Positions 43,268-52,059 of a stretch of DNA of 64,000 bases are shown here, in pieces (the stretch's first letter is position 1; each line of letters begins with the position of its first letter). This DNA comes from Streptomyces sp. B1I3 (lineage in GTDB: Bacteria > Actinomycetota > Actinomycetes > Streptomycetales > Streptomycetaceae). The notes below the pieces were generated by a model. That model saw only the letters and a program-made list of their open reading frames with translations, had not been told where the DNA came from and did no database searches. Location of the stretch: positions 1,488,001-1,552,000 of the forward strand of contig NZ_JAUSYD010000001.1 of assembly GCF_030816615.1 (NCBI RefSeq), written 5' to 3'. The translations under genes were made by a program, and so were the position numbers.

Positions 43268-44836
43268 ATGACGAAACGTGCAGGCATTCTGGTCGCAGTC
43301 GGTGCCACCCTCGCCGGGCTGGTCACCGCGGCACCGTCCACCGCACAGCAGCCCCCTCGGGCTGCCGCGCCGCCGAAGTGGACCGCCTGCGCGACGCAGG
43401 CGTATCCCACCCTCCAGTGCTCGACCGTCCGCGCGCCGCTGGACCATGACATGCCGTCAGGCCGCCAGGTCACCCTCGCCCTCTCCCGGATCCCCCACAC
43501 GGCGAAGACGTCACAGGGCCCACTGCTGGTCAACCCGGGCGGCCCCGGCGGGAGTGGACTCTCGATGGCGGGCTTCGTGGCGTCCTCGCTGCCCGAGAAG
43601 CTCGCCGCGCAGTACGACGTGATCGGGTTCGACCCGCGCGGGGTCGGGAGGAGCACCCCCGCCCTGGACTGCGCGCCGAAGCACTTCGACCCGGTGCGCC
43701 CCGACACCGTGCCGGACTCCTACGCGGCCGAGAAGACCAACCGCGACCGGGCGGCCGCCTTCGCCGCCGCCTGCGGCAGGACCCACGGCGACCTGCTGCC
43801 GTTCATGGACACCGTGAGCGCCGCCAAGGACCTCGACGTCATCCGCCGGGCCCTCGGCGCGCAGCGGATCAACTATTTCGGCTACTCCTACGGCACCTAC
43901 CTCGGCGCGGTGTACGCCAAGCTGTTCCCGGAGCACGTGCGGCGCCTGGTGCTCGACTCGATCGTCGACCCCCGGGGCGTCTGGTACGAGGACAACCTGG
44001 GCCAGGACTACGCGTTCGACGCCCGCCACAAGGCGTTCGCCGCGTGGGTGGCGAAGAACGACGCGACCTACCGGCTCGGCACCGACCCGGCAGAGGTGGA
44101 AGCCGCCTGGTACCGGATGCGCGACGCCGTGAAGAAGCACCCCGCGGCCGGCAAGGTCGGTCCGGGCGAACTGGAGGACACCTTCCTGCCCGGCGGCTAC
44201 TACGACGGCTACTGGCCCCACCTCGCCGAGGCGTTCGCGGCGTACGTGAACGGCAAGGACGAGGACGCGCTCGCCGCCGCGTACGAGAACTTCGGCGAGG
44301 TGGACTCCTCCGGCGACAACGGTTACTCGGTGTACACGGCCGTGCAGTGCCGCGACGCGGCCTGGCCCCGGACCTGGAGCACCTGGCGCAACGACACCTG
44401 GCAGGCGCACCGCAAGGCACCCTTCATGACATGGAACAACACCTGGTACAACGCCCCCTGTGCCACCTGGCCGGTGGAGCCGCTGACTCCGGTCCGGGTC
44501 ACCAACCACAGGATCCCGCCGGCGCTACTGCTCCAGGCCACCGATGACGCGGCCACCCCGTACGAGGGCGGCGTCGCCATGCACGGCGAGCTCAGGGGTT
44601 CCGGCCTGGTCGTCGAGCAGGGCGGCGGCAACCACGGCATCAGCCTGAGCGGCAACAGCTGTCTGGACGCCTACCTGGTGGACTACCTCACCGACGGCAC
44701 CGTCCCGAGGGCCGGCGGAAACGGGGCCGACGCGGTCTGCGACGCCCAGCCCGACCCGCAGCCACTGACGGCCGCGAAGACCGGCTCGGACACGAAGGGC
44801 AGCACGCTGCACGGGCTGCTCGGCTTCCGCGGCTGA
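43268..44836 (+). CDS. Secreted tripeptidyl-aminopeptidase-like alpha/beta hydrolase (S33)
   Basis: 522 residues. Signal peptide (MTKRAGILVAVGATLAGLVT, then APSTA); oxyanion segment LLVNPGGPGGSGLSM; FDPRGVGRSTPALDC; nucleophile Ser in INYFGYSYGTYLGAVYAKLF; and the C-terminal TAP domain with ATDDAATPYEGGVAMH (Asp) and GGGNHGISL (His). The family is the Streptomyces SlpD/E-Tap group that trims tripeptides from secreted proteins. ATG 43268 is chosen because the signal peptide starts there. Confidence 0.92.
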   Translation: MTKRAGILVAVGATLAGLVTAAPSTAQQPPRAAAPPKWTACATQAYPTLQCSTVRAPLDHDMPSGRQVTLALSRIPHTAKTSQGPLLVNPGGPGGSGLSMAGFVASSLPEKLAAQYDVIGFDPRGVGRSTPALDCAPKHFDPVRPDTVPDSYAAEKTNRDRAAAFAAACGRTHGDLLPFMDTVSAAKDLDVIRRALGAQRINYFGYSYGTYLGAVYAKLFPEHVRRLVLDSIVDPRGVWYEDNLGQDYAFDARHKAFAAWVAKNDATYRLGTDPAEVEAAWYRMRDAVKKHPAAGKVGPGELEDTFLPGGYYDGYWPHLAEAFAAYVNGKDEDALAAAYENFGEVDSSGDNGYSVYTAVQCRDAAWPRTWSTWRNDTWQAHRKAPFMTWNNTWYNAPCATWPVEPLTPVRVTNHRIPPALLLQATDDAATPYEGGVAMHGELRGSGLVVEQGGGNHGISLSGNSCLDAYLVDYLTDGTVPRAGGNGADAVCDAQPDPQPLTAAKTGSDTKGSTLHGLLGFRG

Positions 44837-44948
44837 GACGTACGGCAGCCCTCCTCCGGGGCGTACGCCGGAAGGGGTCGTGGACGACACGGCCCACTCC
44901 CGCGTACGCCCCGGCGTTACGCGGAGTCACTGCCTGTACCGCCGGCGC

Positions 44949-45521
44949 TCAGCGCACCGGCAGCCGGCTGAGGGCCGCTGCCGCCGCCGCAGCGAGGCGC
45001 GGGTGGGGCAGCGCCGCCTCCAGGACCGGGCGGGCCGCCCCGTCACCCAGGCTTCCGAGCCCTTCGACGCAGGCGAGCGCGACGCGCCAGTGCGGCTCCT
45101 GCGGCGCCAGCAGGCCCCGCAGGGTGCTGACGAGGGCAGGCACGGATTCCGGAGCCCGCAGGGCGGTGAGCAGCCGCACCGGGTGCAGGGCGTAGGCCGT
45201 CCGCAGCGTGTTCGTGGCGAGTGCCGCCGCGGCCCTGGGGGTCCGGGGGTCGCCGAGGAGCAGCAGCGCGTGGGCGGACGAGACGCAGCGCTCGGGGTCG
45301 CGGTGGTTGAGCAGCAGGACCAGCGCCTCGAAGGCCCGGCGGTCGCCCCGGCAGCCGAGCCGGAACGCCGCGAGCTCATGGGCCCAGAGGGGGCGTTCGC
45401 GCTCGACGAGGACGCGGGCGAGCTCCTCGGCGTCCTCGGTGGCGAGCAGTTGGTGAAAGGCCGCCGACTCTTCCGCCTCGCCCCGGAGCCGGTCGGTCAG
45501 CGAGCGGAACTCCTCGTCCAT
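44949..45521 (-). CDS. HEAT-repeat protein
   Basis: 190 residues made of alpha-helical HEAT-like repeats (LLNHRDPERCVSSAHALLLL, TLRGLLAPQEPHWRVALACV, SLGDGAARPVLEAALPHPRL). No catalytic motif; such proteins are usually scaffolds. It is sometimes annotated as an adenylosuccinate lyase-like protein in Streptomyces without basis. ATG 45521; a GTG one codon earlier is possible. Monocistronic. Confidence 0.8.
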   Translation of the reverse strand: MDEEFRSLTDRLRGEAEESAAFHQLLATEDAEELARVLVERERPLWAHELAAFRLGCRGDRRAFEALVLLLNHRDPERCVSSAHALLLLGDPRTPRAAAALATNTLRTAYALHPVRLLTALRAPESVPALVSTLRGLLAPQEPHWRVALACVEGLGSLGDGAARPVLEAALPHPRLAAAAAAALSRLPVR

Positions 45522-45887
45522 GACGCACAGTTTACCGCCGCATACGGACAGTGCCGCACGGCGGGGATGGAGAAGTGTGTGCCAGCGCACAGACCGCCAG
45601 GGCTGGCGCGCTCGTTACCCGCCGGTTAACCTCATGTGAGCGGGACACCCTCCCGCCGGCTCCGGTGGCCTGGTGACGCAGCCACCCGGAGTGCTTGTCG
45701 GTTCGGCAGCTTTGCGAGACGCGACTCCGGGACAGAGTCCGTCACCTTTCCCCGGTCCCGGTGCTTTCCGAGCACCCGGGACCCGTGCACCACGACACGC
45801 AACCCCCGCACGCCGAGCGCCGGTTCATCTCAGCGGCCCGCGCGCCCGGGTGCTCCTCACAGCCGTCACTCACCCTGGAGTCCCGTG
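45522..45887. promoter_or_regulatory. Divergent intergenic region (HEAT gene / hydroxyacyl-CoA dehydrogenase)
   Basis: 366 bases between divergent genes; no convincing small gene. Must contain both promoters, but I see no consensus pair or clear palindrome that I would name. Confidence 0.35.
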
Positions 45888-47669
45888 ATGGACACCCCGC
45901 TCAGCACCATTGCCGTCGTCGGTCTCGGCACCATGGGAACCGGCATCGCCGAGGTCCTGGCCCGTGCGGGCCGCGAGGTCATCGGCATCGACGTCAGCGA
46001 AGCCGCCGCCCTTCAGGCCGTCGTCTCCCTGGAGGCCTCCACCGCGCGGGCCGTGAACCGTGAGCGGATCACCGAGCAGGAGCGGCGCGACATCCTCGCC
46101 CGGTTCCGTACGTTCACCGATCTGCAGGCCGCCGCGGACGCGGAACTGGTCATCGAGGTCGTGCCGGAGACGTACGAGATCAAGCAGCAGGTCTTCCGGG
46201 ATCTCGATGCGGTCGTCTCCCCCACCGCGATCCTCGCCACGGGCACCAACGCCCTGTCCGTGACCCGGCTGGCGGCCGAGTCGCAGCACCCCGAGCGCGT
46301 TCTGGGCATGCACTTCTTCAACCCGGCCCCGGCGATGAAGCTCGTCGAGGTGGTCTCCTCGGTGCTGACCGCGCCGCCGGCCGTGGAGAGCGTGACGCGC
46401 CTGGCGCGTGAGCTGGGCAAGGAGCCGGTCGCGGTCGGCGACCGGCCGGGTTTCGTCGCGGACGGACTGCTGTTCGGCTACCTCAACCAGGCCGCGGCGA
46501 TGTACGAGGCGAACTACGCCTCCCGTGAGGACATCGACGCCGCGATGAAGCTGGGCTGCGGGCTGCCGATGGGCCCCCTCGCCCTGCTCGACCTGATCGG
46601 CATCGACACCGCCCGCACGGTGCTGGAGGCCATGTACGCGGCGTCGCACGACCGGCTGCACGCACCCGCGCCCGTGCTCGGGCAGCTCAGTGAGGCCGGG
46701 CTGACCGGCCGCAAGGCGGGGCGCGGTTTCTACACGTACGACACCCCGGGCGGCCAGAGCACGGTGCCGGACGCCCGGACGCCGTCGGCCGGTGCGGGCG
46801 AGGTGGCCGGACGCGAGGTCTCCGCGGTGGGTGTCGCGGGCTCCGGGACGATGGCCTCGGGCATCGCGGAGGTCTTCGCCAAGGCCGGGTACGCCGTGGT
46901 CCTCGCCGCGCGCAGCCAGGAGAAGGCGGACACCGCCAAGGCCCGGATCGCGAAGTCGCTGGAGCGCTCGGTCACCAAGGGACGGCTCACGGAGACGGCC
47001 CGCGACGAGGCGCTCGCCCGGATCACGGCGGCCGGTTCGCTGGACGCCCTCGCCGACGTGGACCTCGCGGTCGAGGCGGTCGCCGAGGACCTGGAGATCA
47101 AGCAGCAGCTGTTCGTCACGCTGGACAAGGTCTGCAAGCCGGGCGCCGTGCTGGCCACCACGACGTCCTCGCTGCCGGTCGTGGCGGTCGCACGGGTGAC
47201 CTCACGCCCCCAGGACGTCGTCGGCATGCACTTCTTCAACCCGGCACCCGCGATGAAGCTGGTCGAGGTGGTGCGCACGGTGCTGACGGCCGACGACGTG
47301 CACGCCACCGTCCGCGAGGTCTGCCTTAAGGTGCGCAAGCACCCGGTGGACTGCGGCGACCGGGCCGGCTTCATCGTCAACGCGCTGCTGTTCCCCTACC
47401 TCAACAACGCGATCAAGATGGTCGAGGAGCACTACGCGACGCTCGACGACATCGACGCGGCGATGAAGCTGGGCGGCGGATACCCGATGGGCCCGTTCGA
47501 ACTCCTGGACGTGGTCGGACTCGACGTCTCGCTCGCCATCGAGAAGGTCCTGCACAGCGAGTTCCGCGACCCAGGCCTGGCCCCTGCGCCACTGCTCGAG
47601 CATCTGGTGGCCGCGGGCTGCCTCGGCCGCAAGACGGGGCGCGGCTTCCGCGAATATGCCCGCCGCTGA
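45888..47669 (+). CDS. 3-hydroxybutyryl/3-hydroxyacyl-CoA dehydrogenase, tandem two-domain form
   Basis: 593 residues built of two complete copies of the 3-hydroxyacyl-CoA dehydrogenase fold. Each has a Rossmann start (VVGLGTMGTGIAEVLARAG; VAGSGTMASGIAEVFAKAG), the catalytic segment GMHFFNPAPAMKLVEVV, and the C-terminal domain GRKAGRGFYTY / GRKTGRGFREY. It makes or uses acetoacetyl/3-hydroxybutyryl-CoA, upstream of crotonyl-CoA. Its position before the TetR gene and the ethylmalonyl-CoA operon matches the order I recall from S. coelicolor (SCO6475 region). GGAG precedes ATG 45888. Confidence 0.93.
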   Translation: MDTPLSTIAVVGLGTMGTGIAEVLARAGREVIGIDVSEAAALQAVVSLEASTARAVNRERITEQERRDILARFRTFTDLQAAADAELVIEVVPETYEIKQQVFRDLDAVVSPTAILATGTNALSVTRLAAESQHPERVLGMHFFNPAPAMKLVEVVSSVLTAPPAVESVTRLARELGKEPVAVGDRPGFVADGLLFGYLNQAAAMYEANYASREDIDAAMKLGCGLPMGPLALLDLIGIDTARTVLEAMYAASHDRLHAPAPVLGQLSEAGLTGRKAGRGFYTYDTPGGQSTVPDARTPSAGAGEVAGREVSAVGVAGSGTMASGIAEVFAKAGYAVVLAARSQEKADTAKARIAKSLERSVTKGRLTETARDEALARITAAGSLDALADVDLAVEAVAEDLEIKQQLFVTLDKVCKPGAVLATTTSSLPVVAVARVTSRPQDVVGMHFFNPAPAMKLVEVVRTVLTADDVHATVREVCLKVRKHPVDCGDRAGFIVNALLFPYLNNAIKMVEEHYATLDDIDAAMKLGGGYPMGPFELLDVVGLDVSLAIEKVLHSEFRDPGLAPAPLLEHLVAAGCLGRKTGRGFREYARR

Positions 47670-47808
47670 GCAGTCGGCGGCAGGCGACACCACGAAGCCT
47701 GCCGCCGGCCCCGCCGGCGTCGGGGCCGGGTGGGGCGGGCTGCTGGGGCCCTCGGACGACCCGCCCCCACAGGCGCACTCCCCGGCACGGATGAGTTACG
47801 TTCACACC

Positions 47809-48624
47809 ATGTCCCAACCCGCCAAGTCCCCCCGTTCCTCCGCCGCGTCCGACGCCCCGGAAAGTGCCGCAGGCACCCGCGCCGCCGCGCAGCGGCTCAA
47901 GATGCGCCGCGAACTGGCCGCCGCGGCGATGGAACTGTTCGCCACGAAGGGGTACGAGGCGACGACGGTCGACGAGATCGCGGGCGCTGCCGGAGTGGCC
48001 CGGCGTACGTTCTTCCGCCACTTCCGTTCCAAGGAGGAGGCGATCTTCCCGGACCACGACGACACCCTCGTCAGGGCCGAAGCCGTCCTCAACGCGGCAC
48101 CCGCGCACGAGCACCCGCTCGACACCGTGTGCCGCGGCATCAAGGAAGTCATGAAGATGTACGCGGCGAAGCCCGCGGTCTCCGTGGCCCGCTACAAGCT
48201 GACCCGTGAGGTGCCGACACTGCGGGAGGCGGAGATCGCGTCGGTGGCCCGCTACGAGCGCTTGTTCACCCGCTATCTGCTGGGCCATTTCGACGAGCGT
48301 GACCACCACGTGGGCAACGACGACCCGCTGCTGGCCGAGGTGGCCGCCTCCGCCGTCGTCACCGCGCACAACCACGTGCTTCGGCGCTGGCTGCGGGCGG
48401 ACGGCCAGGGGGACGTGGAGGCGCAGCTGGACCACGCCTTCGCGATCGTGCGGGACACGTTCGGTTCCGGTATCGGGGCCGGGCGGGCGGTCGGCGGCGA
48501 AACCACGAAGGCCCCGGCGGCCACGGTGACCGCCCAGGGGGAGGTGCTGGTCGCGGTGGCGCGTACCGACGCGCCGCTCGACGAGGTGATGCGCACGATC
48601 CAGCAGGCGCTGAAGGAGCTCTGA
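47809..48624 (+). CDS. TetR family transcriptional regulator
   Basis: 271 residues. Helix-turn-helix at about 33-80 (RELAAAAMELFATKGYEATT, EIAGAAGVARRTFFRHFRSK), then an all-helical ligand domain and a less conserved C-terminal tail (VTAQGEVLVAVARTDAP). In-frame ATGs lie at 47791 and 47809; neither has a clear ribosome site. Lying between the hydroxybutyryl-CoA dehydrogenase and ccr genes, it is a candidate regulator of the C4-CoA/ethylmalonyl-CoA genes (inference). Confidence 0.9.
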   Translation: MSQPAKSPRSSAASDAPESAAGTRAAAQRLKMRRELAAAAMELFATKGYEATTVDEIAGAAGVARRTFFRHFRSKEEAIFPDHDDTLVRAEAVLNAAPAHEHPLDTVCRGIKEVMKMYAAKPAVSVARYKLTREVPTLREAEIASVARYERLFTRYLLGHFDERDHHVGNDDPLLAEVAASAVVTAHNHVLRRWLRADGQGDVEAQLDHAFAIVRDTFGSGIGAGRAVGGETTKAPAATVTAQGEVLVAVARTDAPLDEVMRTIQQALKEL

Positions 48625-48637
48625 GCGCGCCGCCCTG

Positions 48638-49396
48638 CTACGCGTCCGCCGACGGCCGGACGGCCGCCGCCGCGTGCCAGGGCAGAGGCGCGCCCTCCTC
48701 GCTCCACGCAGACAGGGACTCCAGGTCCACGCAGAGGATGCCGCACTGTCCGGCGTACTCCAGGGCGGGTTCGGTGAACGTGCTCGTGGTGACGACGACG
48801 GCGACCTCCGCCTCGTGCACGGCGTAGCAGGTGCCGCCGAAGCGCTGCAGGTCCTGGGATCCGACCTTGTTGTCGGGTCCGTACTGCTTGCACTGGATCA
48901 CCAGGCGGCGCCGGTCGGGGGTGGTGGCGACGACGTCGGCCCCGAGGTCACCGGCGCCGCCGACGACCTCGACCTCCGTGCAGCCGTCCCGCCTGCAGAG
49001 GCCGGCGATCGCCTCCTCGAAGGCGTACGGGTCCATGTCCAGGTAGTCGACCGGCTCCGGGCGTGGCCGCGGCTCCGGTTCCCGGACCGCCGCGTCGAGC
49101 TCCGCGAGCCCCGTGTCCACCATGTCGTACGCGGCCTCGACGACCGCTGCGGCCCCCTTGGCCGCCACCCTGCGGTTGTGGCGGCGGCGCAGGAACGCGG
49201 CGGTCACGGCGGCCAGGGCGGTCACCGTCGCCACGGCGACGGCCGGGTGCCGCAGGGCGCTCTGCCAGGCCGTCCGCAGGGCCAGCCCGGCGCCGCAGAG
49301 CAGCAAGGCGGCGAGAACGAAGCCGAGCGCCGTGCGGCGCAAGCTGAAAGCGGGCCGGTCGTTCCTCGGAACGCGCCTGCGGACCGGTATCGCCAT
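48638..49396 (-). CDS. Membrane-anchored Mrr-like restriction endonuclease domain protein
   Basis: 252 residues. Two transmembrane helices near the N terminus (TALGFVLAALLLCGAGLALR; AVATVTALAAVTAAFL), a linker, then an Mrr_cat/PD-(D/E)xK domain (about 115-235): GAGDLGADVVATTPDRRRLV followed by IQCKQY gives the D...QxK active-site pattern. Membrane anchoring argues against classical restriction. Streptomyces commonly carry such proteins; the role is unknown. Convergent with the TetR gene. Confidence 0.88.
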   Translation of the reverse strand: MAIPVRRRVPRNDRPAFSLRRTALGFVLAALLLCGAGLALRTAWQSALRHPAVAVATVTALAAVTAAFLRRRHNRRVAAKGAAAVVEAAYDMVDTGLAELDAAVREPEPRPRPEPVDYLDMDPYAFEEAIAGLCRRDGCTEVEVVGGAGDLGADVVATTPDRRRLVIQCKQYGPDNKVGSQDLQRFGGTCYAVHEAEVAVVVTTSTFTEPALEYAGQCGILCVDLESLSAWSEEGAPLPWHAAAAVRPSADA

Positions 49397-49558
49397 CGGT
49401 GCCCCCTGTTCACTGTGGTGTGCGCGTCGGTGCGCGCTTCTGTCTGTCGTCCGTCGGTCAGCCCAAGATCACTTCCGTCTGCCCCCGGGGGCCTGACTTG
49501 ACGCAGGCAGCCGCGAAACCCGTTTGTGCGGTGGGCGGGTGCGTGCTCGGGTGGGCCC

Positions 49559-50350
49559 ATGGACCCTGCTGAGCTGCTTGCCCTGTTCGACCACGAGATG
49601 CGGGAGCACGCACGCCCGGACGGCCCGGGGGTGCGGGTGGAACGCGACGGCCCCCTCGTGCGCCAGGTGGGGGGCGCCGACGACTGGAACGGGGTCGTCT
49701 GGTCCGCACCGGACATGGACGCCACGGCGGCCGACGCGGCGATCGCCGCGCAGGTCGCGTACTACACGGCTCTGGGCCACGACGAGTTCGAGTGGAAGTG
49801 CTACGCCCACGACCGGCCGCGCGACCTCGGGCGGCGGCTGCTCGCCGCCGGTTTCACCCCACAGGACGCGGAAACCCTGCTGATCGCCCCCGTCGCGGAC
49901 CTTCCCACCGCCTCGGCTCTCCCCCAGGGGGTCGAGCTGCACACGGTGGCCGACGCGGCCGGTGTGGAGCTGATGGTCCGGGCCCACGAGGCGGCCTTCG
50001 GCAGCGACGGGGCACGGCTGCGCCACCGCGCCCTGGCACGCCTCGCCGATGCCCCCGGCACCTTCGTCGCGGTCGTGGCCCTGGCGGACGGCCGGCCGGT
50101 GAGCTCGGCGCGCATGGAACTCTCGCCCGGCACCGGGTTCGCCGGGCTGTGGGGTGGCGGGACAGCCCCTCGGTGGCGGGGCAGGGGCATCTACCGGGCC
50201 CTGGTCGCCCACCGGGCGCGCACCGCCGCGGAACGCGGCTACCGCCACCTCCAGGTGGACGCGACCGACCGGTCGGCCCCGATCCTGCGCCGGCTCGGCT
50301 TCACCGCCCTGAGCACGACGACGCCGTACGTGTACCGCACCACGCCGTAG
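49559..50350 (+). CDS. GNAT family N-acetyltransferase
   Basis: 263 residues with a C-terminal GNAT fold: VAVVALADGRPVSSARMELS, GLWGGGTAPRWRGRGIYRAL (the Q/RxxGxG/A acetyl-CoA loop, here RWRGRGI) and LRRLGFTALSTTTPYVYRTT. The N-terminal half is family-specific and may be a degenerate GNAT repeat. ATG 49559 starts MDPAELLALFDHEMREHARP. Substrate unknown. Confidence 0.88.
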   Translation: MDPAELLALFDHEMREHARPDGPGVRVERDGPLVRQVGGADDWNGVVWSAPDMDATAADAAIAAQVAYYTALGHDEFEWKCYAHDRPRDLGRRLLAAGFTPQDAETLLIAPVADLPTASALPQGVELHTVADAAGVELMVRAHEAAFGSDGARLRHRALARLADAPGTFVAVVALADGRPVSSARMELSPGTGFAGLWGGGTAPRWRGRGIYRALVAHRARTAAERGYRHLQVDATDRSAPILRRLGFTALSTTTPYVYRTTP

Positions 50351-50434
50351 CCACCACAACAGGGGGACCGAACCGGCATACCGCGCATGATGTTGCTCAT
50401 GCGTGCCACCGCGATGACAACTGAGAGAAATTGT

Positions 50435-50477
50435 TGGCACTGGGTGCCTTGCCACCTGTCACGCAGTGCCATACGTT
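50435..50477 (+). promoter_or_regulatory. ccr operon promoter with overlapping inverted repeat
   Basis: TTGCCA (50449-50454) and TACGTT (50472-50477) with a 17-base spacer form a good vegetative promoter. A perfect 8-base inverted repeat TGGCACTG (50435-50442) / CAGTGCCA (50464-50471) brackets the -35 and touches the -10, the expected place for a repressor. The 5' leader to the GTG would be about 230 bases; the rest of 50351-50713 shows no gene. Confidence 0.5.
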
Positions 50478-50713
50478 GAAGGTGTCCGGGCGGCCGGCGT
50501 GCAGAGACCTCTCGCACGTCGGCTGTCCCCGCAAACCACGTGTCTGCGCGCCCGGGCGCCTGCGTCACAGGCAACCCCTTCTGCTCCACCGAGCAGGCCG
50601 AAGCACCACCCGCCGAACCGACGGCACACCTCCACACCGCTCAGCTCCCCTGTCCACAGGGGCCCTCCGGCGTTCCCTCGACGCCGGGGACCCGATCTGC
50701 CGGAGGCATCACC

Positions 50714-52051
50714 GTGAAGGAAATCCTGGACGCGATCCAATCGCACGACAGCACCGCTGCGGACTTCGCGGCCCTGTCACTCCCCGAGTCGTACCGCGCG
50801 GTGACCGTGCACAAGGACGAGGCGGAGATGTTCGCCGGGGTCGACAGCCGCGACAAGGACCCGCGCAAGTCCCTCCACGTGGAGGACGTGCCGGTGCCCG
50901 AGCTCGGCCCGGGCGAGGCCCTGGTGGCGGTCATGGCCAGCTCCGTGAACTACAACTCCGTCTGGACCTCGATCTTCGAGCCGGTCTCGACCTTCGGCTT
51001 CCTGGAGCGGTACGGCAGGCTCAGCGACCTCAGCAAGCGCCACGACCTCCCGTACCACGTCATCGGCTCCGACCTGGCGGGCGTCGTCCTGCGCACCGGC
51101 CCCGGCGTCAACGCCTGGAACCCGGGGGACGAGGTCGTCGCGCACTGCCTCTCGGTCGAGCTGGAGTCCTCCGACGGCCACAACGACACGATGCTCGACC
51201 CCGAGCAGCGCATCTGGGGCTTCGAGACCAACTTCGGCGGCCTCGCGGAGATCGCGCTCGTCAAGTCCAACCAGCTGATGCCCAAGCCGAAGCACCTCAG
51301 CTGGGAGGAGGCCGCGGCTCCGGGCCTGGTCAACTCCACCGCGTACCGCCAGCTCGTCTCGCGCAACGGCGCGGGCATGAAGCAGGGCGACAACGTGCTG
51401 ATCTGGGGTGCGAGCGGCGGACTCGGTTCGTACGCCACGCAGTTCGCCCTGGCGGGCGGCGCCAACCCGATCTGCGTCGTCTCCAGCGACCAGAAGGCCG
51501 AGATCTGCCGGAAGATGGGCGCGACCGCGATCATCGACCGCAACGCCGAGGACTACAAGTTCTGGAAGGACGAGCACAACCAGGACCCGCGCGAGTGGAA
51601 GAGGTTCGGCAAGCGCATCCGTGAGCTGACCGGCGGCGAGGACGTCGACATCGTCTTCGAGCACCCGGGCCGCGAGACCTTCGGCGCCAGCGTCTACGTG
51701 ACCCGCAAGGGCGGCACGATCGTCACCTGCGCGTCCACCTCCGGCTACAACCACGAGTACGACAACCGCTACCTGTGGATGTCGCTGAAGAAGATCGTCG
51801 GCTCGCACTTCGCCAACTACCGCGAGGCCTGGGAGGCCAACCGGCTGATCGCCAAGGGCAAGATCCACCCGACGCTCTCCAAGGTCTACTCCCTCGAGGA
51901 CACCGGCCAGGCCGCGTACGACGTCCACCGCAACCTGCACCAGGGCAAGGTCGGCGTCCTCGCGCTGGCACCCCGCGAGGGCATGGGCGTGCGCGACACG
52001 GAACTCCGCGAACAGCACATCGACGCCATCAACCGCTTCCGCAACGTCTGA
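50714..52051 (+). CDS. ccrA: Crotonyl-CoA carboxylase/reductase
   Basis: 445-residue medium-chain reductase that reductively carboxylates crotonyl-CoA to (2S)-ethylmalonyl-CoA with NADPH and CO2. Recognisable segments: MKEILDAIQSHDSTAADFAA, VNYNSVWTSIFEPVSTFGFL, NADPH loop IWGASGGLGSYATQFALAGG, and the CO2-pocket region HPGRETFGASVYVTRKGGTI. GTG 50714 has GGAGG seven bases upstream. First gene of the ethylmalonyl-CoA pathway operon; also supplies ethylmalonyl-CoA extender units for polyketides. Confidence 0.97.
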   Translation: MKEILDAIQSHDSTAADFAALSLPESYRAVTVHKDEAEMFAGVDSRDKDPRKSLHVEDVPVPELGPGEALVAVMASSVNYNSVWTSIFEPVSTFGFLERYGRLSDLSKRHDLPYHVIGSDLAGVVLRTGPGVNAWNPGDEVVAHCLSVELESSDGHNDTMLDPEQRIWGFETNFGGLAEIALVKSNQLMPKPKHLSWEEAAAPGLVNSTAYRQLVSRNGAGMKQGDNVLIWGASGGLGSYATQFALAGGANPICVVSSDQKAEICRKMGATAIIDRNAEDYKFWKDEHNQDPREWKRFGKRIRELTGGEDVDIVFEHPGRETFGASVYVTRKGGTIVTCASTSGYNHEYDNRYLWMSLKKIVGSHFANYREAWEANRLIAKGKIHPTLSKVYSLEDTGQAAYDVHRNLHQGKVGVLALAPREGMGVRDTELREQHIDAINRFRNV

Positions 52052-52059
52052 GGTCGACG

